This document shows, piece after piece, positions 8,733 through 17,321 of a DNA stretch of 26,288 nt. The stretch spans positions 1 through 26,288 of IMG/VR virus record IMGVR_UViG_3300013372_003728. One strand, given 5' to 3'. The notes under the pieces are model-generated. The model was not told where the DNA came from. It was given only the letters and a program-made list of their open reading frames with translations, and ran no database searches. Source of the stretch: a virus. How positions within the stretch are numbered: position 1 is the stretch's first letter; the number at the start of each line of letters is the position of its first letter. A program made the position numbers and the translations under genes.

Positions 8733-9899
8733 TTAATATTCCAGTTTTACAGTAACGGATAATTCAGAGTTAAAGTTCTTCTTAATTGGTTTACTCATCT
8801 TAGCAACAGCGAGCAATTCACGATTTTGATTATACAATCCGATTGAAGTTACGTAAACATTTGGATTATTTACAAACTTAGTGTCTCTGATTGAATTTAG
8901 TGAACTACTAACGAATGTTGGATTATTTGAGTAGTTAGCAGATGCCGGTCTTACTCTAACATAGTAGTAAGCAACTTCTTTCTTTTCTACACTTCTAGCT
9001 GTAAATCCATATCCAGTTCCAAGTACACCCGAACCACTTATCGATTTAAACAGTTTGAATGAGTTATCACCTGCAACACCACTACCAGTTACCGTGTTGA
9101 ATGATGCACTTAAATTGAGAGTCGCGGCATCAAGTACGATGACAGCATTATCTGGATATACAAGACCGTAGTAGTGTGGTGCAGATGGATTGTAAATACC
9201 ATTTGCAATAGAACCACTCACAAGATTTCTAACAGGAAGTGGTATTCCCTCATAACCGAGAGAGTCATTGGCATCACCAGAATCATCTATAAGTGATATA
9301 ACTTTATTTGATGAAGATGGGACAACATTACTTCCAGTGAAAACATTGTTTGCATAAGCACTACCGCTAAGTTCTACAAGGTTTAATTGGAAATTACCTG
9401 GGTCTAATTTATCCTTGAATCTTGCACGATTAAAGTTTACAACGTAGATGTGTTGTATATCTACACCGTTTGCCATCGTAAATAATTCATCTCTACCGAC
9501 CGCACTTCCACTATCTGCCAAACCTTCCAACAACATCGAACGATATTGTCCGTATATTGCCTTTGTTGGTGTATCACCGACTTGACCACCACCAGTTGCA
9601 GAACCAGACCCAGCATAGTGTCCGTAAGCAACAGAGAACATCTCTTCATCACCACAATCGGATGATGCCGAGTATGCAACTTGGTAATGGTAAGTTTTTG
9701 AACCAGACCATTGCGTTGAACTTGTAAAGAATGTTAGAAGTTCACCGAGTCCGTCGGCCCACAGACCTCGTGTTGTGATACTCGTTTCCATTGGTGGTTG
9801 AAACCCAGCACCGGGTAATTCCTCGAACCCCATGTAGACACCATACGCAGTGTCAGCCGTTGTACCATTTGGACTAAGTTTGTTATATTCAAAAGCCAT
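8733..9899 (-). CDS. Virion protein, minimal scaffold paralog (388 aa), first of the array
   Basis: This is the first transcribed gene of the five-member family. After a 45-residue leader it has only the scaffold: LWADGLGELLTFFTSSTQ, FSVAYGHYAGSGS, FNRARFKDKLDPGNFQLNL, VISLIDDSGDA, NLVSGSIANGIYN, VYPDNAVIVLD, SFNTVTGSGVAGDNSFKLF, YYYVRVRPASANYSNNPTF and YVTSIGLYNQNRELLAVAKM. It has the best ribosome site of the group, GAGG followed by TAAAAA and ATG, so it may set the translation rate of the block. Other members lack clear sites and may rely on coupling. No catalytic motif is seen. Structural protein is the safest call. Similar C-terminal modules occur, as far as I recall, in environmental T4-like phages without an assigned function. 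Confidence 0.78.
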   Translation of the reverse strand: MAFEYNKLSPNGTTADTAYGVYMGFEELPGAGFQPPMETSITTRGLWADGLGELLTFFTSSTQWSGSKTYHYQVAYSASSDCGDEEMFSVAYGHYAGSGSATGGGQVGDTPTKAIYGQYRSMLLEGLADSGSAVGRDELFTMANGVDIQHIYVVNFNRARFKDKLDPGNFQLNLVELSGSAYANNVFTGSNVVPSSSNKVISLIDDSGDANDSLGYEGIPLPVRNLVSGSIANGIYNPSAPHYYGLVYPDNAVIVLDAATLNLSASFNTVTGSGVAGDNSFKLFKSISGSGVLGTGYGFTARSVEKKEVAYYYVRVRPASANYSNNPTFVSSSLNSIRDTKFVNNPNVYVTSIGLYNQNRELLAVAKMSKPIKKNFNSELSVTVKLEY

Positions 9900-9940
9900 T
9901 TTTTTACCTCAAAAATATCTTTACAAGTAAATCAATTCAA

Positions 9941-10666
9941 TTAGATTGAAGTTGTATTTGCATTAATGTCATTAACAATAGAGATAGGTATAACGATACG
10001 ACCGCCGGTTTCGTTTCCTGTGATGATAAGCTTTGTTGTCTTTGTTACTGCCGGATCAAGTTGTTGTGCTCTTGGTGTAAGAGCAAACTTGATTGTTGCG
10101 AAACTTTCACCACTTGGTGGTGTAAGAACGGCTGTAATTGAAGTTGCTGGGCTCATTGCATTTGGTGGATTAACGAGAGCCGTTCCGGTTCCTTTATCAC
10201 CAACCATACTAACATATGTGTTATCTAAAAGCATCGCTGTATAACCAGCTGTTCTATTAAAGATGTTCTTCGATTTATCCGCATCAGGTGCACCTGTGAA
10301 ATATGTTCTAACTTCAATAAAGTTAAGACTATCTGTGCTTGCCTTGACTGTAATTGTTGGTTTGCTAGATTGTAGATATGGTATCTGTGAAACACCACGA
10401 GGTAAAGTGATTAACTTATACTTCATTGATTGTGTTTCATCAGGTACGGCTTCTGTAACTGGCATATGTTCGATTACTGTACCATAATATGCAGAACCGA
10501 GAGGGTGTGCTGGATTCCACAAATCGTAATCCACCTCATCGTCAGCGAGAGCAAATTGAGTGATTTGGAACCCGTTAGCAGTTCCCCGACCCATCGCTAG
10601 AAGCTCTCTACCCCTCTTGGTTAAAATAGCGTCTACTGTAATTGTGCTGTTATCCAAATAACCCAT
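9941..10666 (-). CDS. Conserved phage structural protein (MGYLDNST family)
   Basis: This 241-residue protein has a very characteristic N-terminus: MGYLDNSTITVDAILTKRGR, then FQITQFALADDEVDYDLWNP. I recall this block from many environmental T4-like phage genomes, where it is called a structural or hypothetical protein. The C-terminal half (about residues 100-241) is Thr/Ser/Val-rich and probably beta-sandwich, with strands such as TVKASTDSLNFIEVRTYF and GGRIVIPISIV. There is no signal peptide or membrane helix. It has a strong ribosome site, AAGAAGGAG, 7 nt before the ATG, and one of the longest gaps in the window upstream, so it may begin its own transcript. It stands between the wedge genes and the paralog array, which fits a tail or baseplate component. 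The function is unknown. Confidence 0.8.
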   Translation of the reverse strand: MGYLDNSTITVDAILTKRGRELLAMGRGTANGFQITQFALADDEVDYDLWNPAHPLGSAYYGTVIEHMPVTEAVPDETQSMKYKLITLPRGVSQIPYLQSSKPTITVKASTDSLNFIEVRTYFTGAPDADKSKNIFNRTAGYTAMLLDNTYVSMVGDKGTGTALVNPPNAMSPATSITAVLTPPSGESFATIKFALTPRAQQLDPAVTKTTKLIITGNETGGRIVIPISIVNDINANTTSI

Positions 10667-10733
10667 GTTATTTCTCCTTCTTAAAAAATTTGTTTGTTTA
10701 TCTAAACATAAATATACGTCAAATAAAAAAATT
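10667..10733 (-). promoter_or_regulatory. 67-base gap: ribosome site, 14-base palindrome, AT-rich inverted repeat
   Basis: This is the longest non-coding gap in the window. From upstream to downstream it holds an 8-bp AT-only inverted repeat (arms 10732-10739 and 10721-10728, overlapping the stop of the gp7-like gene), a CATAAATA octamer on the plus strand (10707-10714), a palindrome TGTTTATCTAAACA (10695-10708) and the AAGAAGGAG ribosome site near the ATG. The spacer between the repeat arms is only 3 nt and there are no G-C pairs, so terminator function is doubtful. On the sense strand GATAAACA (10702-10695) matches the T4 late core TATAAATA at six of eight positions, about 29 nt before the ATG. 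A late promoter here is plausible but unproven. Confidence 0.3.
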
Positions 10734-13700
10734 TTATTTTCCTATCAAATTACCACGGTCAAAATACGTGTTATAAATAATTTGAGTAGAACCAACATTA
10801 TGTACTTCAACAACGGGTTTACTGTCTGGTGTATTTCTCGTATTTACATTTATATCAGGTCCAACTAACTTGCTACCGATAAAACGATGGTTTTGTAAAC
10901 CTATTGCAGCATTTTGTTGATTTGTTGTTTTTGATGATGTCAACGACGAAGAATAAAATAAATTAGCAACCATGTCCTTTGAACTACTATAATATAAATA
11001 GTATACACTATAAAAACCGTCTTGTCTTGGTGTTTCGATAAACTCCATTAAAGCTGTCAATTTTGATTGTGCATTAGTTCCAGTTGCCCATCCCAACCCA
11101 TATCCGTAGTCAATACTTTCAGTTGTTTTTGAAATATTTTCTCGTATGTATTTTGTATTTGTTTCTATATCAAACGAACCGTAGTTTTCAAGACTATTAT
11201 ACAAACCAGACATACCATATATGTCCGAGCTGTTTCTGTTTAAAACCGTCATTGATATACTGTTTAAGTTTGAGTCCAAAGAAGGAGAAACCATATCAGT
11301 TATTGAACTTTCCATTCCGTTATATGTAGCATCTGGATTAGATGTTTCCACTAAAATAGAACTTTCAACGTTATTATAATTTACTTGTGGATTCGATGTA
11401 ATTACTGCAACAGACGTTTCTTTATTCTCATACATTATCTGTGGACTTGGTTTTGATATAAGAACAGAACTTTGTTGACTGTGGTAATTTACCGCCGGCG
11501 ATGGTGAGTCTACTCCAATAATTGTTTCTTTATTGTTGTAAGTTATAATTGGAGAAACTATCGAAGCAGTTACAATACCGACTTTATTTTCTGGTGCAGT
11601 TGTGATAATCGTTTTATTTGGAATATCATATTCACCTTGAATATCATCGGCTACTTCACCGTCGGTAATATCAAATCCAATCATTTGGATTGATGTTGCC
11701 TTTGAAATATACTCCATCTTTGCAACAGCCGAAGATGAAAGTTCAGTTGTTCTAAATACGTTATTAGCTTCGCCGCTGATATTCTTACCAATATTACCTA
11801 CTTTTGATCTTTCGAGTATATTTGGTTCAACAACAACACCCAATATAGGATTGGCCCTAGCAGGGAGAGTTTGTCTGATTTGGTCAAACACACTAAAATC
11901 AAATACAGAGATTAAGTCCAGATAAGCATTAAAGTCATTTTTGTTTGGATATTTTTGCCAGTATTCTCGCGATAACCATCTTAAATTCGGATAATATCCT
12001 TTTGATATGTTTGAATAATCACCAATGTAATCGTCAAGAGCAACACCACCAAGAGATTCGTAAATATCTTCGTTGATTACACTTTGTGGTGAAAATGCAA
12101 TCATCAATTTGTTTGAATCAACGGAGTATTTATCAAATGCAGAAACTTCAGCACTTCTATCCGTACTTAATCCAGCAATAAGAGAACCAGAGTCTATACG
12201 AACTTTTTCGGTGTATATTGTGTTGTTACCAAGTGTAGCAACTTCCATGTTGTATGTTTCAACTATGGATTCAAATGCACCAGAATTGAATCCTTGAAAA
12301 TGGGCAGATTTTGAAGAACTATAAAATGATGTTTTTGTTTGGTCTGGATGTGAACTTGATAAACTTGTTGTTACAGCTACGTTGAATTTTTGCCAGAATT
12401 TGAATTGAGCTTGTAAATCATAGAACGATGATGTTTCTGTATTACCATTGTATGCACGTGCGGAAAGTACATGGTTGTTGAAAGAAGATTCTGTCAGTGG
12501 TGCTGACCAATATCTTAACTCAAACACCGAACCTGATAGTATTTTATCAGTTTGTGAGTTCGAACCAGAACCAATGTATAGATTACCGTCGGAAGACCAT
12601 GCTTGGTTATAACTACCGCTTAAACTTCCACTCACAACTATACTTGCAGAACGTTCGACTGCAATCTTCCCGTATTTATTTGTCTTTACGAAGAAATCAT
12701 AAGTCTGTATCGACGAAGTAGAATCATTTGAAAGACTTCTACGAATCATCAAGTTTAATGGAACGTCATCATAAAAATATTCATCCGTGATGGATGCGGT
12801 TGCATATGTTGTACCATTACCAATGTAAAAATAGATAGAACCCTTTTCAACATCAGTTCCATTTTTATTCATCGTCACAAACCAGTCAACTCTGCTTCCA
12901 GAATTTTTTTGTAAGAGTGTTTGAACTGGGTCGGCCGAATACTTATAAAGTTTGTTTGGCTCCATCTTCCAACGGAACGTCAGAGTATCAGGATATTGCC
13001 AATTACCGACTGCATTATTTACCTTTTCCCAAGGCGTTCTGATATAATGTTGATGTGTTGGTACTGGATAACTACCGGAGAAATTCAAGTAGTATGTGTG
13101 TTTTTCCCACTCGGCTCTTGGTATAACACCCAAGTCAGCATTATCCGGTCCACCATATTCACGAATCGTCAAAAGTGTCTGTGGTATACCATAAGCAGCA
13201 AGAAGTGCCTTTACACCACGAGATGTTCCCTTTGATTTATAGATGTATGGAAGATTGTTGAGAATACGTCTCCAAACTTCCTTCGTTCTTTCTTCTTCCG
13301 TTTTAGCAAGATATTTGTTTGTTGTAGTTTTACCAGTCCAAATCGGTTCACCACTTCCACTCACACCAAGTGCATATTCCCATAGGTCTTTTGTCTGTGT
13401 TCCGTGTGAAAGTGTCCATCCAAGATTTCTTGTTGCATCAAAAATAAGATCTTGGGACATACCAGATTTTGGATTTTCTTCACGTAAATTCTTTTTCAGA
13501 ATGTGATCGGTATATGAATACATGACGTCAAAGTGTTGGCCAATCATATTCACAAATGTTGTGAATTGATCGTTATCATCATCTTCTCTCAAATACTCTG
13601 GTATCGCTTTGTTTAATGAGTTGTAATTCTTTAAGTCATAATTACTTGCACTGACTATTAAGTTATCATACCAATCTTGTGTCTGTGATGAACCTGACGT

Positions 13701-14903
13701 GTAGAATTTGTACTTACCTTCTTTTGTTGCTATATTATAATCAGAACCAGTTACTTCATATTTTGGATATGGAGTTATTGTTGACGCCGATTGGTATGTG
13801 TAGTAATTACTGGCTGTTGTTTCGTAATACAACCACTTTTCAAAGGAATCAAACCCACTAATTGTTTTATCACGAAGTCCACGTATCTTTACTTTGTTTG
13901 ATGCAACTGAGCCCGTGTATGTGTCTAACAATACCAGTTCATTGTTGTACCGTTCAATTAATTCCATCTTGTAGACAAAGTTGTCTAATCTATCTTCCGC
14001 CGATGAATAAAATACAAAGTTTTCAAACTCTCTAAAATCTACGTTTAGTTGAACAGGTATATTACTTGACGAAATGTACCTGTCTAAAATTTCTTGTGAA
14101 GTCTGAACATTTGTAGATAGAATCTCGTTCCAAGATTTATAGTCAGTTTCCGTTGAAATCCAATAATCCCTGTCAACCTCAAAGTTTGGTCCTCTTAGTC
14201 TATTGGGTTCTACTGGTAATTCTTCTACTATGTAATTAACCGTATCAATGTACGGCTTCATTAGTTCTTCAGCGACCCAACATTGGAAGAAAATATCTAA
14301 GTCGGCTGGCAGTGGTTCATATAATTTTACAAAGAAACTATTGATACTTCCGTTGAAATTTACATTTGGTGATACGTTGATTATGCTGACAATCTTGTTT
14401 TCACCAAAATTCAAAACCATTGTTGGGAAAGATGGTGTTGGTTTCAAGTAAGAAAGAACAAAGTTCTTTATTTGTTCAACACCTTCTTGTGAATCAGGAT
14501 TTACAAGTGAAAGTTTTAATTCCGTTCTATCCGTTGATATGTCAGAGATAAAAAGTTTTATACGGCTATCATATCCACCAATCCAATTTTTAAAAAAGTT
14601 ATAAACAACTTTGTAGATACCCGGTAGATTTCTAGTCGCTCTCATATCTCTATGGACATCCATAGATGCGGCTGTTCCATCTACTTTCCAAGATTCTATG
14701 TTGTATAACGAAGAGACATATGCACCATTTGGTAAAAATGTATGGAACTCATACGGATCTGTTGGAGTTGGTGGTGGATCAACAGATGGAACTACGGGTT
14801 TCTTTTCTAAAAGATTGTTATCTTCTAAAGTAACACGTATACCTCTAATCGGAAGATTAGTTTCTAATATTTCGTCAATATTTTTATATTCAAAATTTGC
14901 CAT
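10734..14903 (-). CDS. Large baseplate wedge protein, gp7 / P2 gpI-like, with LamG-like domain and repeats
   Basis: This 1389-residue protein is the largest in the window. Residues about 440-590 contain FVNMIGQHFDVMYSYTDH and then NNLPYIYKSKGTSRGVKALL followed by AAYGIP and IREYGG. This LP-x-IY-(K/R)-x-KGT-x-(R) block is typical of phage tail protein I (P2 gpI), the counterpart of T4 gp7. Residues about 640-820 look like a LamG-type jelly roll (YDFFVKTNKYGK, NLYIGSGS, VFELRYWSAPLTESSFNNHV). Residues 1117-1206 are five 18-residue repeats. The order gp25, gp6, then this gene parallels P2 W-J-I, which supports the call, although two other genes intervene. T4 gp7 is 1032 residues; the excess is the LamG-like and repeat regions. 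It has an AGGAAG ribosome site and follows the previous stop by 1 nt. Its wedge role is inferred from context and one motif. Confidence 0.75.
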   Translation of the reverse strand: MANFEYKNIDEILETNLPIRGIRVTLEDNNLLEKKPVVPSVDPPPTPTDPYEFHTFLPNGAYVSSLYNIESWKVDGTAASMDVHRDMRATRNLPGIYKVVYNFFKNWIGGYDSRIKLFISDISTDRTELKLSLVNPDSQEGVEQIKNFVLSYLKPTPSFPTMVLNFGENKIVSIINVSPNVNFNGSINSFFVKLYEPLPADLDIFFQCWVAEELMKPYIDTVNYIVEELPVEPNRLRGPNFEVDRDYWISTETDYKSWNEILSTNVQTSQEILDRYISSSNIPVQLNVDFREFENFVFYSSAEDRLDNFVYKMELIERYNNELVLLDTYTGSVASNKVKIRGLRDKTISGFDSFEKWLYYETTASNYYTYQSASTITPYPKYEVTGSDYNIATKEGKYKFYTSGSSQTQDWYDNLIVSASNYDLKNYNSLNKAIPEYLREDDDNDQFTTFVNMIGQHFDVMYSYTDHILKKNLREENPKSGMSQDLIFDATRNLGWTLSHGTQTKDLWEYALGVSGSGEPIWTGKTTTNKYLAKTEEERTKEVWRRILNNLPYIYKSKGTSRGVKALLAAYGIPQTLLTIREYGGPDNADLGVIPRAEWEKHTYYLNFSGSYPVPTHQHYIRTPWEKVNNAVGNWQYPDTLTFRWKMEPNKLYKYSADPVQTLLQKNSGSRVDWFVTMNKNGTDVEKGSIYFYIGNGTTYATASITDEYFYDDVPLNLMIRRSLSNDSTSSIQTYDFFVKTNKYGKIAVERSASIVVSGSLSGSYNQAWSSDGNLYIGSGSNSQTDKILSGSVFELRYWSAPLTESSFNNHVLSARAYNGNTETSSFYDLQAQFKFWQKFNVAVTTSLSSSHPDQTKTSFYSSSKSAHFQGFNSGAFESIVETYNMEVATLGNNTIYTEKVRIDSGSLIAGLSTDRSAEVSAFDKYSVDSNKLMIAFSPQSVINEDIYESLGGVALDDYIGDYSNISKGYYPNLRWLSREYWQKYPNKNDFNAYLDLISVFDFSVFDQIRQTLPARANPILGVVVEPNILERSKVGNIGKNISGEANNVFRTTELSSSAVAKMEYISKATSIQMIGFDITDGEVADDIQGEYDIPNKTIITTAPENKVGIVTASIVSPIITYNNKETIIGVDSPSPAVNYHSQQSSVLISKPSPQIMYENKETSVAVITSNPQVNYNNVESSILVETSNPDATYNGMESSITDMVSPSLDSNLNSISMTVLNRNSSDIYGMSGLYNSLENYGSFDIETNTKYIRENISKTTESIDYGYGLGWATGTNAQSKLTALMEFIETPRQDGFYSVYYLYYSSSKDMVANLFYSSSLTSSKTTNQQNAAIGLQNHRFIGSKLVGPDINVNTRNTPDSKPVVEVHNVGSTQIIYNTYFDRGNLIGK
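11286..11555 (-). repeat. Five tandem 54-bp (18-residue) repeats in the gp7-like gene
   Basis: The sense strand encodes five consecutive 18-residue units with no indels: SPIITYNNKETIIGVDSP, SPAVNYHSQQSSVLISKP, SPQIMYENKETSVAVITS, NPQVNYNNVESSILVETS and NPDATYNGMESSITDMVS. The core is (S/N)P-x-x-x-Y-(N/H/E)-x-x-(E/Q)-(T/S)-(S/I)-(I/V). They cover residues 1117-1206. The units have diverged in DNA as well as protein, so the array is old rather than a recent slip. A regular Pro/Tyr/Asn period of this size fits a beta-repeat or extended stalk. It is not a CRISPR array, because there are no distinct spacers and the reading frame continues through it. Confidence 0.9.
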
Positions 14904-14904
14904 T

Positions 14905-16155
14905 TTATCTTCCTATTGACGGACCTCCTAGATTTGCAGGATTACCACCGAGAGGACCAGAAGGACCACCTGGTGGGCCACCACTGGTCAAAGTAGATGT
15001 TCCTCCACCCGATGATGTACCCCCACCAGATGTTCCTCCACCCGTACTTCTTAGTTGATTTTTCAAATCTTCCAATTCCTTTTTGAGAGCATTTATTTGG
15101 TCATCCTGTGCTTTATTTGCTGCGTTTGCTTGATTCACAACAACTTGGGAAAGTGCATCAATTGCCGATGTTACAGTTGTCATCTGACTCGTAACATTAT
15201 CTTGAAGATTTGTAAGTGTTTCATCAACAGTTTCTTGAAGATTTTTAATTGACTCATCTTTATCTTCTATCTGTTGGTCTTTTATCATGTTGTCCATTGC
15301 AATAGAATCTATAAACGACTCATGTTCTATCTCCGAGTCCACCATTGATTCTATGAGTTCTTGTTTTGCAACAATAATAGATTCCAAGTTTTCTATCTTT
15401 GCCTGTAATCCAGCTACTGAATTTTCATCTTCGTTTTTAAGATTTGATATGTCTGACAAGAACAGATCCAATTCTGCACTTGTTGTCATACCCTCTATTT
15501 TTCGAAGTATATTCCTTTCAGATGAAACAGCTTCTGGTAAACTTTCGAATCCTCGCTGAACAATATATGTAAATCTCTTTGTTGTAAATCTTTCGTCAAG
15601 TATAGGAACTTTAATTCTTCCTTTATTTCGGAATATATTTTGGTAAGACATAAGTCTGCCGTTTTCATCTCTGACTAGTTCTACGTCTTCCGCAAAAATA
15701 TCCGTGTTTACTTTTATCAGTTCTTCCAACAAAGTTTTAAGTTGTTCTGATGGTAGAACGCCAGTCTCACTTCCCGTTAAGATTTTTCTTACGATATAGT
15801 AATCGAAAGCATCCAAGTCATATTGTGATATACTGTTTATTGCATTTTTTATGGCTTGTGCATCTCTTGTACCTAACAACGATGATGCTTGTTTCTGTTC
15901 ATTTATAAACTTTTTAACAATCTCATACTCATAACCTTGTTTAAAAGACTTAAACTTTTCAAGGAGATTTAATCTTTCATCCGAAGTTGTTTGCTTATAT
16001 CGTTGTAATTTTATACCATTACTTTTGAAGAATTCGAAAAATTCATCATAGGTATTCATCGTAAAATTTGGAAAATTATCAAGGATATATTCCGCTTGAT
16101 TTATATCGATGTCTGCAAGGAAAAGAAACTTTACCAAATCAACTTGGGTACTCAT
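14905..16155 (-). CDS. Coiled-coil phage protein with glycine-rich C-terminal tail
   Basis: I do not recognise this 416-residue protein. Residues 1-230 form a helical, charged domain. Residues about 235-370 are predicted coiled coil by heptad pattern (for example AGLQAKIENLESIIVAKQEL and DQINALKKELEDLKNQLR). Residues 371-416 are a low-complexity tail: GGGTS repeats, then PPGGPSGPLGGNPANLGG, which is collagen-like without a strict G-x-y period. Its start overlaps the stop of the preceding gene as ATGA, with AAGG upstream. It sits between the DNRLRE-like protein and the gp7-like wedge protein, where T4 has no equivalent. A trimeric fibre, spacer or baseplate linker is plausible from coiled coil plus flexible tail, but this is inference. 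Confidence 0.72.
   Translation of the reverse strand: MSTQVDLVKFLFLADIDINQAEYILDNFPNFTMNTYDEFFEFFKSNGIKLQRYKQTTSDERLNLLEKFKSFKQGYEYEIVKKFINEQKQASSLLGTRDAQAIKNAINSISQYDLDAFDYYIVRKILTGSETGVLPSEQLKTLLEELIKVNTDIFAEDVELVRDENGRLMSYQNIFRNKGRIKVPILDERFTTKRFTYIVQRGFESLPEAVSSERNILRKIEGMTTSAELDLFLSDISNLKNEDENSVAGLQAKIENLESIIVAKQELIESMVDSEIEHESFIDSIAMDNMIKDQQIEDKDESIKNLQETVDETLTNLQDNVTSQMTTVTSAIDALSQVVVNQANAANKAQDDQINALKKELEDLKNQLRSTGGGTSGGGTSSGGGTSTLTSGGPPGGPSGPLGGNPANLGGPSIGR
14995..15042 (-). repeat. Short GGGTS coding repeat
   Basis: The sense strand encodes GGGTS-GGGTS-SGGGTS (residues 372-387 of the coiled-coil protein). The DNA repeats a short Gly-Gly-Gly-Thr-Ser unit three times with small changes. 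It probably makes a flexible linker. Such tracts can change length by slippage. Confidence 0.8.
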
Positions 16156-17321
16156 CTTGTAACCTTGAAGTAATAGTTGTTATCAAAAATCTGGACTGTA
16201 TCTCCACCGTCTGTTTCTGTTTTTACAACTACGCGATAAAATCTTTCTGGTTGAAATGAATCCATCCAAAGATTAAAATAGTTTCCATCGGAATCACAAC
16301 TTATTTTTGAACCTGTACTATTAAATGGTAGGATTATTTCGTCTGTATGTGCATCCCTAATTTCGTAGTAGGATGATGTTGGAATATAGTAATTTTTAGT
16401 ATAATACGATTGAGTTGTATATTGTTTCTGTGGGTATCTTGTGTTCGTATTTATACGAATTTTCGCCTTTTCATTTTGTGTGTATGACTTTTTGAGTTTA
16501 ACATTCAACAAAAGATTTTCATCAGATACCTGCGTCAAACTTCCAGTTGTAAATGATGAATCGTCCCAAACAATGTGAAGTCTCGGAACATATATTGTAT
16601 TACTATCCGTTCCAAAAAATTTCAAACTACTATATGTTTCTGTTGATGATTCAATATCATTACTGAATTTTAGAATCATACCGTCGTTGTTAAATCTACC
16701 AGAACCAGTTACCCATTTTTTTACAATTTGAGTGACATCCATGTAAATATCAGAAGACTCGTATGTAAATGATTGTGTACATTCAAGATTATCAAAATTC
16801 CACCATGTACCACCACCTTCTGTTGTAAAGTAAGATGAGGTAATATTTGCTGTCAAATTTACACCAAAAAGTATATTTGCATCTACCCAAGTTTGTGATA
16901 TACTGTCCCATTCGTAATCTATAATTGCAGGTGGTATTTCCCACTCGATTCCCGTGGACTTCGATGTTCTGTATTTCCACGATACACCATCAGTTGTTAC
17001 CGGTGTATTATAATAACGACCTGTTCCATTTGTCCATGAAGAACTCAACGGATAAGCGTATACAGTATATTCCTGTGGTATTTCTCTAACTTCTGTTGAT
17101 CGAAGTGCAAGATAGTATTTTGCAGTAGAAAGTGGTATTTTCCCAGAGTTTATTTTTTCTTGGAGTGGTGCCGTATCAAACTTCAATAAGACACGGCTAT
17201 TGTATTTTGAAGTACCGTTGTATTCATGAGTTAATTCAAGAACAGAATCCAATCCAGTATTTTTTGTTTCGGATTTTTCATAAATAGTTGCGTCTTTTTG
17301 TGCATAAAGTGTGTATATCAT
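16152..17321 (-). CDS. DNRLRE-like baseplate-region structural protein
   Basis: This protein has 389 residues. The first 260 fit the DNRLRE/CBM96-like beta-sandwich seen in surface and phage proteins: DATIYEKSETKNTGLDSVLE, SRVLLKFD, AKYYLALRST, YTVYAYPLSSSW, a central DVTQIVKKWVTGSG and YSSLKFFG...VPRLHIVWDD. The last 110 residues look like an Ig-like or Fn3-like domain (SYYEIRDAHTDEIILPF, DGNYFNLWMDSFQPERFYRV). No enzyme motif is visible. It lies directly after gp6 with an ATGA overlap and before the coiled-coil gene with another ATGA overlap, so the three are probably translationally coupled. The likely role is a wedge-associated structural or carbohydrate-contacting component. The location within the baseplate is inferred from gene order only. 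Confidence 0.75.
   Translation of the reverse strand: MIYTLYAQKDATIYEKSETKNTGLDSVLELTHEYNGTSKYNSRVLLKFDTAPLQEKINSGKIPLSTAKYYLALRSTEVREIPQEYTVYAYPLSSSWTNGTGRYYNTPVTTDGVSWKYRTSKSTGIEWEIPPAIIDYEWDSISQTWVDANILFGVNLTANITSSYFTTEGGGTWWNFDNLECTQSFTYESSDIYMDVTQIVKKWVTGSGRFNNDGMILKFSNDIESSTETYSSLKFFGTDSNTIYVPRLHIVWDDSSFTTGSLTQVSDENLLLNVKLKKSYTQNEKAKIRINTNTRYPQKQYTTQSYYTKNYYIPTSSYYEIRDAHTDEIILPFNSTGSKISCDSDGNYFNLWMDSFQPERFYRVVVKTETDGGDTVQIFDNNYYFKVTR

Noticed and set aside
9461-9679. A minus-strand open frame of 72 residues inside the first paralog gene
   Set aside because: It is an out-of-frame shadow of the scaffold coding sequence, with no ribosome site or recognisable motif.
1076-9899. Diversity-generating retroelement acting on the surface paralogs
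   Set aside because: No reverse transcriptase gene, no template repeat and no adenine-biased variable repeat is visible in this window; the paralogs differ across their whole length.
10721-10739. AT-only inverted repeat as an intrinsic terminator
   Set aside because: It has no G-C pairs and a 3-nt centre, so a stable hairpin is unlikely; it is listed only as part of the gap.
10993-11000. TATAAATA on the plus strand in the gp7-like gene; similar copy at 20928-20935 on the other strand
   Set aside because: Both fall in Tyr/Asn-rich coding sequence where the octamer arises from codon use.
11286-11555. CRISPR array or non-coding direct repeat
   Set aside because: The units are contiguous, in frame and without spacers, so they are protein repeats.
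16446-16458. TATAAATA on the sense strand inside the DNRLRE-like gene, in a TTCGTAT/ATACGAA palindrome
   Set aside because: It is 290 bases from the next start and inside a gene. At this AT content several chance copies of the octamer are expected.
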